Shown: piece after piece, positions 27,630-37,449 of the stretch
How the letters are laid out: the number at the start of each line of letters is the position of its first letter
Numbering within the stretch: position 1 is the first letter of the stretch
NCBI GenBank assembly: GCA_964213345.1
Contig: CAXOVX010000002.1
Location: forward strand, 1 to 64,000
Direction of reading: 5' to 3'
DNA from: CAXOVX01 sp964213345
Lineage (GTDB): Bacteria; Pseudomonadota; Alphaproteobacteria; Rickettsiales; Midichloriaceae
DNA: 64,000 bases
Made by a program: the position numbers and the translations under genes
Notes under the pieces: model-generated
What the model was told of the DNA's origin: nothing
Databases searched by the model: none
Seen by the model: only the letters and a program-made list of their open reading frames with translations

Positions 27630-28790
27630 ATGAACAAGTGCCAATTTTTTACATCCGAGTCAGTTTCAGAGGGGCATCCCGATAAAATTGCAGATCAAAT
27701 TTCAGATGCAATTCTAGATGCTATAATAGCACAAGACATCCATTGCCGTGTTGCTTGTGAAACACTTGTTAAGACTGGTATGGTCTTTGTAGCCGGAGAA
27801 ATTACAACTAATGCTTGGGCAGATATTGATAAGATTGCCCGAGACACAATTAGGGACATCGGATATATTAGCTCTGATATTGGATTTGATGCTGATTCGT
27901 GCGCTGTTATCACAGCTATAGGCAAGCAGTCTGAAGATATCGCGCTAGGAATAAATAGCACAAACAAAAATGATATAGGAGCAGGGGATCAAGGTATCAT
28001 ATTTGGGTATGCAACAAATGAAACAGATGTATTAATGCCTGCGCCTATTGTTTATGCTCATAAAATCATGCAAAAACAGGCGGAATTGAGGAAGAATGGC
28101 ACATTACCTTGGCTACGTCCAGATGCAAAAAGCCAAGTAACATTCCAATACGTTAATGGTGCACCTGTAAATATTGAGATAGTAGTAGTGTCTACGCAGC
28201 ATCATCCTAATATCTCACATGCAAATTTAGTAGAAGCAGTTATTGAAGAGATTATAAAGCCGGTTCTACCGACAAAATTGGTAACAAAACAGACTAAATA
28301 CATTGTAAATCCTGCAGGACGTTTTACCATAGGAGGACCTTTGGGAGATTGCGGATTAACAGGAAGAAAGTTAATGGTAGATACGTATGGTGGTATAGGG
28401 CGTCATGGAGGAGGGTGCTTTTCTGGCAAAGATCCCACTAAGGTTGACAGATCTGCCGCGTATATCTGCAGATATATCGCTAAAAACATTGTAGCTGCTG
28501 GCATTGCTGATAAATGCGAAATCCAGGTAGCGTATGCTATAGGGATTGCTGAACCCGTTGCTATCAATATTGAAACATTCGGTACGGAGAAAATTGAAAA
28601 AAAGCGCATAATACAGCTCATACAAAATAATTTTGATTTAAGGCCATCCAGCATAATTCGTATGTTACATCTGGGGAGACCTATTTATAAATCGACTGCA
28701 GTATATGGACATTTTGGGAGAAAAGATCAAAATTTTACTTGGGAAAATACAGATATGGCTGAAATGTTGCGTGCTGAAGCTGGACTCTAA
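27630..28790 (+). CDS. metK: S-adenosylmethionine synthetase
   Basis: 386 aa, standard length. MetK signatures: FTSESVSEGHPDKIADQISD, the hexapeptide region GAGDQGIIFGYATNE, TYGGIGRHGGGCFSGKDPTK and VDRSAAY. It makes SAM from methionine and ATP in the cytosol. Rickettsiales vary in keeping metK (many import SAM), so the intact frame suggests local SAM synthesis. ATG start at 27630. tRNA-Trp follows. Confidence 0.97.
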   Translation: MNKCQFFTSESVSEGHPDKIADQISDAILDAIIAQDIHCRVACETLVKTGMVFVAGEITTNAWADIDKIARDTIRDIGYISSDIGFDADSCAVITAIGKQSEDIALGINSTNKNDIGAGDQGIIFGYATNETDVLMPAPIVYAHKIMQKQAELRKNGTLPWLRPDAKSQVTFQYVNGAPVNIEIVVVSTQHHPNISHANLVEAVIEEIIKPVLPTKLVTKQTKYIVNPAGRFTIGGPLGDCGLTGRKLMVDTYGGIGRHGGGCFSGKDPTKVDRSAAYICRYIAKNIVAAGIADKCEIQVAYAIGIAEPVAINIETFGTEKIEKKRIIQLIQNNFDLRPSSIIRMLHLGRPIYKSTAVYGHFGRKDQNFTWENTDMAEMLRAEAGL

Positions 28791-28939
28791 ATATGTAAAC
28801 CTCACGTAAAATTGGGAGATGTTGTCCAAAAAAACAAAAAGCTATTGCAATAATTGCGAAAGTTATTAGAAACATCAATAGCACTCTTTTTTGCATATAG
28901 TGGGAGTGTGTAGTGCTCAAAAAATAATTTCAGCAGATT

Positions 28940-29015
28940 AGGAGTGTAGCTCAATTGGTAGAGCACTGGTCTCCAAAACCAGCGGTTGGGGGTTCGAGCC
29001 CTCTCGCTCCTGCCA
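28940..29015 (+). tRNA. trnW: tRNA-Trp (anticodon CCA)
   Basis: AGGAGTGTAGCTCAATTGG start, anticodon loop CTCCAAA in a CTGGT/ACCAG stem, T-arm GGGTTCGAGCCC, encoded CCA. Confidence 0.97.
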
Positions 29016-29049
29016 AGTAAACGTGTAGCAAATATATAGCGTTGATAAT

Positions 29050-30372
29050 ATGTTTTATACGTATCATGATAGCTGTTCATATGCCCCAGCAAGTATTTCA
29101 GGGAAGAATGCAAAAAGGCTAGAAGATCTATATTTTATACTGCAGTCTTTAAGATTAGATGAAGAATGCAGCATTTTGGATGTAGAAAATTCCGAGGTAG
29201 TAAAATTGTTGCTCTCTCGTAATAAAAAATCTCAATTAAAAATAATGCTGAGTAATCCACCATATAGTAATGTGCAATTAGGAAAAATCAAAAATATAGC
29301 TAGCTCTATCAGGGAGAAATATACTAATTTGGTGATTATTGGTATGGGAGGGGCCATACTGAACCCCATGGCTGTCCTCAATTTTGGTAAATATTGCAGT
29401 ATTAACGACGATATCGATGTGCACTATGTGTATTATCTGGATTTGTGTGAATTAAAACGCTTAAGCCTAGCTTTAAATTTTGAAAAAACAGCATTCCTCG
29501 TAATCAGTCAGTCAGGGAACACGACTGAGACTGTAGCACTTTGTAGATACTTTATCGATATATCACGCAAACGTGGATTGGTAAACTTGGGCAAAAATTT
29601 TTATTTTATACTAGGCAATTTAGCAAGTGACTTAGGTAATATTGCTAACGCTATAGATGCCATAGTCTTGAGACATGATCCACATATTACTGGGAGATTT
29701 TCTACTTTCACGAATGTAGTACTACTACCCGCCCAAATTCTAGGTCTTGATATAGAAGAATTTTGCAATGGAGGGGCTACAGTTTTAGATAGGCTGTATA
29801 ACAACATAGATAACGAAAGCATTAATAGCGCGTTGGTGTTAACAAAAATGATTAAGGACAGCTTTCATACCGTAGATATATCGTACCTGCATAACCTGGA
29901 CTTTTTCTTGCAATGGCACTTACAAATTGTCACTGAGAGCTTGGGAAAAGATGCCATAAATATCTCACACACATGCGCTACATGCCCATTAGATCAGCAT
30001 AGGCAATTTCAGTTATATCTCGATGGAGCAAAAAATAAATTATTTACTTTGTTTTTTGTAAATGATTCTTGCTCTGTATTACAGGGTAGTGCAGATATAA
30101 ATGCATATGAGTACGGCAAGCCACTAACAGTCAACAGTGTACTAAATACTTGCTATCAAACTACCGTCGAGAGCTTTATTGAAAAAAAACTACCAACTAG
30201 ATCCTATTTGCTACAGGAATTAAGTATGAAATCTCTTGGTGAGTTAATGATGCATATGATAGTAGAAACTATATTAACTGGATGTCTATTAGGGATAAAT
30301 CCGTTTGGGCAGCCGCAAATAGATGCTATAAAACAGAATTTGCGGACCCGCTTATGCCAATTTCCATTTTAA
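29050..30372 (+). CDS. pgi: Glucose-6-phosphate isomerase-like SIS-domain protein
   Basis: 440 aa, shorter than most PGI. First SIS domain: VIIGMGGAILNPMAVLNF and FLVISQSGNTTETVALC. Second half: DPHITGRFSTFTNVVLLPAQ and the C-terminal GCLLGINPFGQPQIDAIK. In canonical short PGI the last motif reads NPFDQPxVE..K; here the Asp is Gly, so activity is uncertain. The enzyme interconverts glucose-6-P and fructose-6-P. The last residues (CQFPF) and the stop codon are encoded by the left end of a MITE-like repeat, so the original 3' end was replaced. Confidence 0.8.
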   Translation: MFYTYHDSCSYAPASISGKNAKRLEDLYFILQSLRLDEECSILDVENSEVVKLLLSRNKKSQLKIMLSNPPYSNVQLGKIKNIASSIREKYTNLVIIGMGGAILNPMAVLNFGKYCSINDDIDVHYVYYLDLCELKRLSLALNFEKTAFLVISQSGNTTETVALCRYFIDISRKRGLVNLGKNFYFILGNLASDLGNIANAIDAIVLRHDPHITGRFSTFTNVVLLPAQILGLDIEEFCNGGATVLDRLYNNIDNESINSALVLTKMIKDSFHTVDISYLHNLDFFLQWHLQIVTESLGKDAINISHTCATCPLDQHRQFQLYLDGAKNKLFTLFFVNDSCSVLQGSADINAYEYGKPLTVNSVLNTCYQTTVESFIEKKLPTRSYLLQELSMKSLGELMMHMIVETILTGCLLGINPFGQPQIDAIKQNLRTRLCQFPF

Positions 30373-30391
30373 AATGAGCATTAGGGAAGTT
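30352..30391 (+). repeat. Left end of MITE-like repeat overlapping the pgi 3' end
   Basis: TTATGCCAATTTCCATTTTA, then AAATGAGCATTAGGGAAG, matching the left end of the repeat family. It supplies the final pgi codons and TAA stop. The rest of the repeat is missing. Confidence 0.7.
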
Positions 30392-30484
30392 GTCTTTTTT
30401 GTTTTTTTTTGTGTGTTTTTAAGCGTCACAGCGCTATTGGATGGTGCATTCGCTTGCACCCATCCGCAGATGGCAGCTTCTAGT

Positions 30485-30606
30485 CTAAAGATATGTTATT
30501 TCACTCTTTTTTTCAATTCTCTTCTTCTCGTTACTTAACAATTCAACCAAATCTTCTCTTCTTTGTTGGTACCGCTTTAAGTGCTTCTTGCTTATTTTAA
30601 GCTGCA
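30485..30606 (-). CDS. Possible 40-aa charged peptide or remnant
   Basis: ATG at 30606, Lys/Arg/Glu-rich helix, stop at 30485. No ribosome site checked as convincing and no family known. It sits among IS debris and may be a transposase scrap. Confidence 0.2.
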
Positions 30607-30697
30607 TTCTATTGTCAAATGAAAAATAGTAGTAGGTGATGATTAAAGTGTATAAGTATGAAAATTTTTATTTACAGTTATTAAGGTAAAGGTGATG

Positions 30698-31015
30698 GGT
30701 GGTTATATAGCCAAAAATTTCTCGATTGGATTTAAATCTGGTGAATAAGGAAATAAAAATAACATTTTGCCTCTTCTATCATTTTTCTTGTATTTTGTGA
30801 TTTATGGAAGCTAACGTTATCCATGATGACCGCCTGACCAGGCTTTAACGCAGGTATCAGAAAAATTTCAATCAAAAATTCGAATAACTTTGTATCGCAG
30901 GTTTCCTTGTAGCACATTGCTGCTATAATCTAGCTATAAAGTTCTCCCTCGAACATCTTCTACCTGAGATGAAATCGTATATTTCTTGCCCTTTTTTCGC
31001 ATATCCATACTCTTT
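30698..31015 (-). mobile_element. IS630-family transposase remnant (C-terminal half)
   Basis: Encodes the DDE_3 core ALKPGQAVIMDNVSFHKSQN and, after a frameshift, FPYSPDLNPIEKF. Other scraps of the same element lie at 34105-34410, 36405-36663, 37688-37889 and about 54880-54990. An IS982-like element is inserted at its upstream edge (31016). Confidence 0.85.
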
Positions 31016-31878
31016 ATAACTCCAGTTTGGGATTAGAACGAAGTATTGATGGCAGGTTTAGTAGGTTTCAAGCAATAAGAGAGTAAAGTTGAGAAGATAT
31101 GTACAATACGTTCCAAATTGACCTATGGCGAGTATGTTCGAGTTCGAAATAGCGCTTAAGTACTGAAAAACCCGTTTCAATCATAGAACGTTTTCTGAGT
31201 AAGATTTTTTCAAATAAAAGCATAAGTTTATTTATCATACCTTTTTTGATGCCGGTAATCAATTTTACTTCTTTTTCATACGATTCATGAAATAATTCTT
31301 GTTTTATGTATCCCTCCCAGTTAAGCGTTTTGCTAGGTATAGCACTGGTTCTCTATCATCAACATTTCCTGCTGTTAATTGAAGAGATTGTATTTCCCCT
31401 TTCTCATTAATTATCAGATGCAGTTTAAACCCGTAAAGCCAACCTTTAGTAGTCTTGCCGATCTTCGCAATTCCCGCAAATACCTTACTTTTTGGATGAC
31501 AAACGGCTATTGGCGTTGAATCTACGTATGATATTCCGGTGTCCCTCGCTCCATGACAATACCACTCAAGTAATAGTGCTAAATGCGCTAATACACAACT
31601 TTTTAGTTCTATAAAACGATTATAAGAGGGTTGCATAACTATTGTAAAAATACTTAAAATTTTTACATGGTGATTGATGGTATAATAATACAATAATCAT
31701 GATCTCGGAATATCGCATCCCTGGGACTCTTGTCGGTGTACAATGTGGTGTAATATCAGACAATGCTCTCTTATGTAAATGTTTCATGATAAAAATATAT
31801 ATGAAATACCTATGATATATCTTGTAACCTACGTCAATACCTCATTTCTCCCACTTCTTAATCCCAAACTGGGGTTAT
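31016..31878 (-). mobile_element. IS982-family element, internally deleted
   Basis: 863 bp between inverted ends ATAAC(T/C)CCAGTTTGGGATTA. On the minus strand it encodes parts of an IS982 transposase: SYNRFIELKSCVLAHLALLL, GISYVDSTPIAVCHPKS, KGWLYGFKLHLIINEKGEIQ, AGNVDDREPV, then in another frame KILLRKRSMIETGFSVLKRY and HTRHRSIWNVL. The N-terminus and the middle are deleted and frames are broken, so it cannot encode transposase. It is nested in the IS630 remnant. Confidence 0.85.
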
Positions 31879-31931
31879 TAAAACAGTAGGAGATAGATTT
31901 TGCTTTTTTTATAAAATAGAATGAGGAGATA

Positions 31932-32837
31932 ATGGCAAAAATGATTGCTGGAAACAGCTGTAAGGATCTAGCTTATGGTTTAAGCCAATATCTAGGACTG
32001 GAATATTGGGATGTAAAAATAAAACGGTTTGCTGACGAAGAATTAAGAGTACAGCTTACCGCGCATCTCTATGAAGAAGATGCCATCATTGTGCAATCCA
32101 CTTGCAAGCCTGCTAATGACCACCTTATGGAGCTATTATTACTTGTGGATGCTGCAAAACGTTCGGGGGCGCACAAGGTTATTGCACTCATTCCATATTT
32201 TGGTTATAGCCGTCAAGACCGGCCTTTCTATGAATGGGGTCCAACTTCAGCGCGGCTTGTTGCAACTATGCTGGAAGCGGCTGGCGTTGATCATCTTATT
32301 ACCTTGGATCTGCATTCGAAGCAATCCGAAGGGTTTTTCAAAATAGGAGTGCAGAATATCGACTCTATTCCATTATTTGCTTCAACCATTGATAAATCTC
32401 GAGATTTAGTGGTCGTATCTCCAGATGTAGGCGGTTTAATTCGTGCAAGAAAATTATCAGAGAGTTTAGACTGCGGTCTTGCAATTATTAACAAAAGCCG
32501 CAAAGAACATAATACGTGTCAGATGGATGATATTATTGGCAACGTGACTAGAAAACATTGCATTATAGTTGATGACATAACTGACACTGGAGGAACATTA
32601 TGCAAGGCATCCATACTACTCAGGGAGCACGGAGCCTTCAGTGTACAAGTCGTTGTGACACACCCAGTTCTTTCAGGCAACGCTACAGCTAGGTTGGAGC
32701 AAGCACCTATAGAGAAAATTATAACAACTGGTAGCGTTCCGCAGAATTCACTACCAGCAAAATTTGAAATTGTAAACATCATACCTCTTATAGCCAGTGC
32801 GCTCGTGAGAGTTATGCCAAGTCCCATTCTTCAATAA
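31932..32837 (+). CDS. prs: Ribose-phosphate pyrophosphokinase
   Basis: 301 aa. Motifs: ADEELRVQL, IPYFGYSRQDRPFYEWGPTS, the flexible-loop DLHSKQSEGFF, VVSPDVGGLIRARKLSE and the PRPP loop CIIVDDITDTGGTLCKA. It makes PRPP from ribose-5-P and ATP for nucleotide and cofactor synthesis. The ATG has GAGGAG upstream. The last codons and the stop (MPSPILQ, TAA) are encoded within the left terminal repeat of an adjoining MITE-like element, so the native C-terminus has probably been replaced. Confidence 0.95.
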   Translation: MAKMIAGNSCKDLAYGLSQYLGLEYWDVKIKRFADEELRVQLTAHLYEEDAIIVQSTCKPANDHLMELLLLVDAAKRSGAHKVIALIPYFGYSRQDRPFYEWGPTSARLVATMLEAAGVDHLITLDLHSKQSEGFFKIGVQNIDSIPLFASTIDKSRDLVVVSPDVGGLIRARKLSESLDCGLAIINKSRKEHNTCQMDDIIGNVTRKHCIIVDDITDTGGTLCKASILLREHGAFSVQVVVTHPVLSGNATARLEQAPIEKIITTGSVPQNSLPAKFEIVNIIPLIASALVRVMPSPILQ

Positions 32838-32940
32838 AAGCACTAGGGGAGTTCAATAATGAGGGCGCGAGGAGTGTACATGACTGAACCTGAATTTTGC
32901 AGCGCAACAACATGAATGTTAAAAAGGAGACTTGGTATTA
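32814..32940 (+). repeat. MITE-like ~130-bp repeat overlapping the prs 3' end
   Basis: Left end TATGCCAAGTCCCATTCTTC, core GAGGAGTGTACATGACTGAA, right end TTAAAAAGGAGACTTGGTAT. About 24 bp of it lie inside prs. The right end abuts the IS5-like copy. Confidence 0.85.
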
Positions 32941-32952
32941 TGGGACTGTTGG

Positions 32953-34054
32953 TGGCTGGAGTTTTTGTATTTTCAGGAGTTAAAGACGCTATTATAAAAA
33001 TGATTTTAGCTAAGGAATGTGTCTTATAGACTGTGTTTAAAATTTATTATTTGTGTATTCTAGAAGATTCTCTATATTTTTGGTGATTAGCTATACCAAT
33101 CCCTTGATTGGCAGGGTCAATATGCACAACGTTTTAAATAAAAACGAATAGCATGCATAAGTGCTGAAAACTTATTCTTTGCTATGCTAAAGAGGCGTGA
33201 ATATATAGTATCTTTAGAAAAGACCCACTCAAAAGGCGCCCTCCATATAGAATCCGAAGGGTCGAACCCACCATTTTTACCCTTCCTATCAGTCTTCTTA
33301 ATTCCTCCAAGATGCCCTCTTTTAGCTATGGCTATAGTTTTGGCAGGAGACGTGCAATACCCATTATCTGCGTATATAGAGCGCCTAGACGGGCACACAT
33401 GTTTAAATCCCTGGGCATCTGTTAACGTTTGCTGGTGTAATCGTCGCCTTATCTACACTCACATGTTTTTTATAACCATACAAAAACTTAGTACCACCTT
33501 TACAGCCGATCTTAGCTTGTTTATCATGTGCCACTTTAGACAAAACTTCATTATTCAGTTTTTCATATTTCTTCCGCCTTGCCTCATCTCTCTCTTCCCA
33601 CAAACTTGCCTTCTATATTAGATGCGATGCACCGACAAATGTAAATACCTCGCTTATATAACCTTGCGCCATAAGCTTATCTCTGAAGATACTAAATATC
33701 TTAGATAGCTTTTCGGTCCCTATCTTTTTCCTTAGCTTACTAAATACGCTATAATCTAGAGTCGCATCCCTTAAATCAAATTCACAAAACCACCTTGCTG
33801 CGTTGCTATCACTCTATCTTTCAAGTTCTTACCGCTCAAATCTTCCATCAATTGCAGAAGCACTTAAATAGCCTATGAACTCCGTAACCCTTGTAATTAG
33901 CTGGCAACTCAACTGCTGATAACTCACCACTAATTGCCGCAAAATTAAATAATGCCTTGAAACTCCTCTATTGATTATCCCTAGATACCAACTCTTCCAA
34001 ACTCACCATTACTATTTGACTTAATACCATTCACCTACCATTTATCTTGCCCAC
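32953..34054 (-). mobile_element. Dead IS5-like element, copy A of a 1.1-kb inverted repeat
   Basis: Reverse complement of 55027-56128 with no difference seen in the core. The transposase (N-terminal DSNAARWFCEFDLRDATLDY, middle KYEKLNNEVLSKVAHDKQAK, end NKFSALMHAIRFYLKR) is broken by a stop before the conserved block, a stop after GASHLI, and a +1 shift after TPANVN. Both copies share the same lesions. Weaker similarity continues inward to about 34105. Confidence 0.88.
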
Positions 34055-34104
34055 TTCCATCAATAATACCTTAATTTATCTCATCTCGTACCAGCCCCAT
34101 ACAA

Positions 34105-34410
34105 GGAAACTTGCGATACAAAGTTATTCGAATTTTTGATTGAAATTTTTCTGATACCTGCGTTAAAGCCTGGTCAGACGGTCATCATGGATAACGCTAG
34201 CTTCCATAGATCACAAAATACAAGGAAAATTGATAGAAGAGGCAAAATGTTATTTTTATTTCCTTATTCACCAGATTTAAATCCAATTGAGAAATTTTTT
34301 GCCAATTTAAAGCGTCGGTAGGTAAAATATTGAAAAAATACTCTTCCTTCTTTAGCAGATGTTGTGGATGCTGCCTCCAAAAACCAACCCATTCCCATTG
34401 GACTATAGTA
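34105..34410 (+). mobile_element. IS630-family transposase remnant (C-terminal end)
   Basis: Encodes ALKPGQTVIMDNASFHRSQN, then after a small lesion FPYSPDLNPIEKFFANLKRR and, in another frame, SLADVVDAASKNQPIPIGL. Degenerate copy of the element also seen at 30698-31015. Confidence 0.82.
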
Positions 34411-34596
34411 TTTTGTAGCGCATATAGTATGTCATCAAGAGGTAACCATGAGGGTAACAATTACAGATTCCTCTGCTTCTGATAGCATAGCGGACTTGAT
34501 CTTCTTTGGTCCCACTGGAAGATCTTCCACTTCTTGATGCTTCCTCTGCTTAATAATTGTCTTTGGATTTACGTTAAACTTTCTTGCAGCACAGAT
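34408..34596 (-). mobile_element. IS481-family transposase remnant (N-terminal HTH)
   Basis: Two minus-strand frames together give ARKFNVNPKTIIKQRKHQEV, EDLPVGPKKIKSAMLSEAEE and WLPLDDILYALQN, typical of the N-terminus of IS481 transposases. Truncated by the IS630 scrap and by a MITE-like repeat. Confidence 0.75.
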
Positions 34597-34680
34597 TATA
34601 CCAAGTCCCATTTTCAAATGAGCACTATGAGCAACAATAATGAGGGCAGTAGTACCCATAGGACTGCAGTGGGCGTTACT
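34597..34680 (+). repeat. Partial MITE-like repeat next to IS481 scrap
   Basis: Complete left end (TATACCAAGTCCCATTTTCA, AATGAGCACTATGAG) and a degraded core ending GTGGGCGTTACT. From about 34740 to 34791 the sequence resembles the end of the IS481 remnant at 46270-46310 (ATATCATTGTCC, CTTAATTCACT). Confidence 0.65.
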
Positions 34681-34781
34681 CTCTCTTTCATATCTCTGTA
34701 TCTCTCTACAGGTTCCCTTTGTTGTTCTGGCACATCTACGTTCTATGATTATAACACCATATCATTGTCCACCATTACAAC

Positions 34782-36191
34782 TTAATTCACTGCAGCTCTT
34801 TCTTTCGCTGTTTTATTTCGCTGCGAAGTTTCTTTCTTATAGCACTGCCCATCGTTCGTTTTTCTAACTTCTTCCTCCTCCTTACTTAAAGTCTTTTCTA
34901 TTTGAGTTATTTTGTCTGATAACTGTTGCATTGTGTATCCACCTATAACTAAACCATTATTAGGGGTAAAAGTGCATTCCAGTGTTAGGTCATCTTTTTC
35001 AACTTGCCATATTCTGGGTACAGTGAGTTTGAGAGCTTGCAATGCCTTGTCTGTAATAGTATAGCTTGATTGCATTTGCTTTAGTACACTGTTGATAAAA
35101 TTGGCATAAAACCAACACATATCGGGATAGTTTCTCACACTAAGCATAGCACTAGCTTTATCCTCCATCTTTTCAGAGTGTAGTAAGTCATATCCGTAAT
35201 TACCCTTAATTCCTACTGAAAACAGCTTACTTGTGAAGGCTAGGTTGTTTATTTTATAATTTACATTTACAACAACGGAATTATTTAGATCCTCCTCCTC
35301 TATTTTTTCCACTTCTGGCTGAGTCGATTCACTACTTTTTATTGTATGTGCTGTGTGTTTTTCTGGAACAGCGCTATCCTTCTCTATGTTCACATTTAAG
35401 TTAATCTTGCCTAAAACACTATCTGTACTTTCTTTATTCAGCTTATCATTTTGAAATATTTGTATGTCGTTAATGCTAAGTACTGCTTTCCATGGGATTA
35501 AGTCTAGCTCATCTAAAATTTTACTTCCGGCTTTTTCATCTGTACCATTTTTAGTTTTTACAGCACTCGCATCACCCTGTTTTTGCGATAACAAATCTTT
35601 ATTTTTCGAGTTTTGGGAAAAAGACATGTCTGCATTTTTGATATGTACCAAATTTTCTTCATTTCCTACAATATTCACTTGCTCAGTGTGAGCATCTACA
35701 GATTTTAGCCACACATCTTTGTGCTCACCTATAAACAGCAAACGATGCGCAAGGCATAATTTGGCTGACAAAGGTTCTTTAAAGTTAAGCTTAATATTAT
35801 CTGCAAATCTACGCTGCGAGAAATGCTTCATGAGATCGCGACTCATCTTGTATGAAGCTGGCATTTGCTCAGAAAATGTAATGATGATCTCAGATTTCAG
35901 TAGATTGCTTTCTACCGCAATATCCCCTATGTTGATGTAAAAATTTAAATTTCTATTACCAGCATACAATTCCCCAGCACGCAATCGCCCGAATAAGTGC
36001 CATCCTCTCATATTATAAAACTCTACATCCTGATAGCTTAGAGTAATACCATTATCAGCTAGAGCTTTTTGTACCAATTTCAGCACATTATGTGCGGACT
36101 TATGATGTATAAACCACAATAGGAAATTGAGCAAAACTAACGTCACAACAAGTGTTGCAGTATATACCCATAATTTTTTGAAAAACCGCAT
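34782..36191 (-). CDS. Membrane-anchored periplasmic protein of unknown family (469 aa)
   Basis: One N-terminal transmembrane helix (residues about 9-29, TATLVVTLVLLNFLLWFIHH), then a long extracytoplasmic region with repeated beta-strand-like stretches and a polar, Lys/Glu/Asn-rich linker (about 190-310). The overall look recalls DUF2125/AsmA-like proteins of Alphaproteobacteria, but I cannot assign it. The C-terminus is Lys/Glu-rich and its last codons and stop (AAVN, TAA) lie in sequence matching an IS481 end, so the native 3' end may have been replaced. ATG at 36191. Confidence 0.7.
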   Translation of the reverse strand: MRFFKKLWVYTATLVVTLVLLNFLLWFIHHKSAHNVLKLVQKALADNGITLSYQDVEFYNMRGWHLFGRLRAGELYAGNRNLNFYINIGDIAVESNLLKSEIIITFSEQMPASYKMSRDLMKHFSQRRFADNIKLNFKEPLSAKLCLAHRLLFIGEHKDVWLKSVDAHTEQVNIVGNEENLVHIKNADMSFSQNSKNKDLLSQKQGDASAVKTKNGTDEKAGSKILDELDLIPWKAVLSINDIQIFQNDKLNKESTDSVLGKINLNVNIEKDSAVPEKHTAHTIKSSESTQPEVEKIEEEDLNNSVVVNVNYKINNLAFTSKLFSVGIKGNYGYDLLHSEKMEDKASAMLSVRNYPDMCWFYANFINSVLKQMQSSYTITDKALQALKLTVPRIWQVEKDDLTLECTFTPNNGLVIGGYTMQQLSDKITQIEKTLSKEEEEVRKTNDGQCYKKETSQRNKTAKERAAVN

Positions 36192-36404
36192 ACTCAGATA
36201 ATTTATAAATGCTGTAGTGGATAATCATTACACTCATCTTCCGAAAAATTTTCCATATATAGCGCCTCTTCAGAGAATTGAGAGTATTCCCCATACTGAC
36301 GCAAAAGTGGGAAATAGTCTACAATTATCACTGATTTATGTCAAAGTGGACTTTTTATACCAGTAGTTAGCCCAGACACACAACACTGAACATCACTATA
36401 TGAT

Positions 36405-36663
36405 TTCGTCTCAGGTAGAAGAATATTCGAAGGAGAACTTATATAGCTATATTATAACAGCAATGTGCTACAAGGAAACTTGCGATACAAAGTCCTGATC
36501 AGACGGTCATCATGGATAACGCTAGTTTCCGTAAATCACAAAATACAAGAAAAATGATAGAAGAGGCGAAATATTATCTGTTATTTTCTGTTATTTTTAC
36601 CTCCTTATTCACCAGATTTAAATCCAATCGAGATGTTTTTGGCCAATTTAAAGGCGTCGGTAG
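36405..36663 (+). mobile_element. IS630-family transposase remnant with internal deletion
   Basis: Matches the IS630 remnant at 30698-31015 in reverse, but lacks the segment between AACTTGCGATACAAAG and TCAGACGGTCATC, and has a small duplication (CTGTTATTTTCTGTTATTT). Encodes MDNASFRKSQNTRKMIEEAK and SPDLNPIEMF in different frames. Confidence 0.75.
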
Positions 36664-36699
36664 GCAAACAGACGCGAATTGGTTGTAAAGGGCACCAAA

Positions 36700-36850
36700 A
36701 GAATAGCATGGCTATCGCTTAAAAATGAATAAATTTTAGGCAAAAGTGTACAAAATAGTGGGGATCACACATTTAAAAACTTATCTTTACGCATAATCGC
36801 TTTAGGTGCGTTCCAAAAGACTAAAAGTCTTATTGTGCAACAAGTCTCAT
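36700..36850 (-). repeat. Dispersed repeat family II, copy
   Basis: Begins AGCATGGCTATCGCTTAAAA; ends near TTAGGTGCGTTCCAAAAGAC. Matches copies at 555-700 and 52203-52320. Confidence 0.5.
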
Positions 36851-36993
36851 TAAGGATAAAAAAGAAATGTTTTATGTTAGTAGCATTTTTGGTAGAACTT
36901 TTTATATAATATCTATTGAACATTGAAATGATGTTTAATATATAGTTGATGTTCGTCTTTTATATGTATCAAATAGCAAGTTGAGAGTGGAAT

Positions 36994-37275
36994 ATGTCAA
37001 TTTTTATAAAATTTATTCATGTGGTACCTTTGTTTTTAATAGCGCTGTCACTAAGTATACCTTATGTGTATAGGAAGGTGACAAAACAAGATATTGCGAT
37101 AGCTTGGCTGACTCCTGTTGTGTTATTGCTTTGTGCAGTTGGTATTACAGCAGGTACTAATTCTCATCATGGTGTACGTTATCTTGTAGATCCATGTTTT
37201 GGTTATGCTGCTGCATTAATTTATATAGCGTTGAGATCGCTGAACACTACATTAAAAATGAGTAAGGTTCACTAG
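36994..37275 (+). CDS. Small membrane protein of unknown function (93 aa)
   Basis: Three hydrophobic segments (VVPLFLIALSLSIPYVY, IAWLTPVVLLLCAVGITAG, FGYAAALIYIALRSL) separated by short loops; a conserved-looking NSHHGVRYLVDP loop lies between the second and third. ATG with GAGAGTGGA upstream. I do not recognise a family. The AT-rich leader (36890-36990) could hold a promoter. Confidence 0.55.
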   Translation: MSIFIKFIHVVPLFLIALSLSIPYVYRKVTKQDIAIAWLTPVVLLLCAVGITAGTNSHHGVRYLVDPCFGYAAALIYIALRSLNTTLKMSKVH

Positions 37276-37449
37276 TACTGGGTGTTGTTTCAGGTACAAA
37301 TGGATCGCAAGGGGAGGTTTTTTGCACCTCTGCTGAGGGCTCGTTGCGTCACTTCGGTGCTCGAACCCTGGTATATATGCTTAATGTGGTTGTCGCGGGA
37401 AAGTGTTGTTTTGTGTTATTTTGTTGTCGAGGTTCAAGCCCGTGTCCTC

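Noticed and set aside
28735..28896. Short minus-strand frame with a hydrophobic start between metK and tRNA-Trp
   Set aside because: Overlaps the metK 3' end, lacks a ribosome site, and matches no family.
33184..33621. 145-codon frame, also at 55460-55897
   Set aside because: Antisense shadow of the dead IS5-like transposase, identical because the DNA is an inverted repeat.
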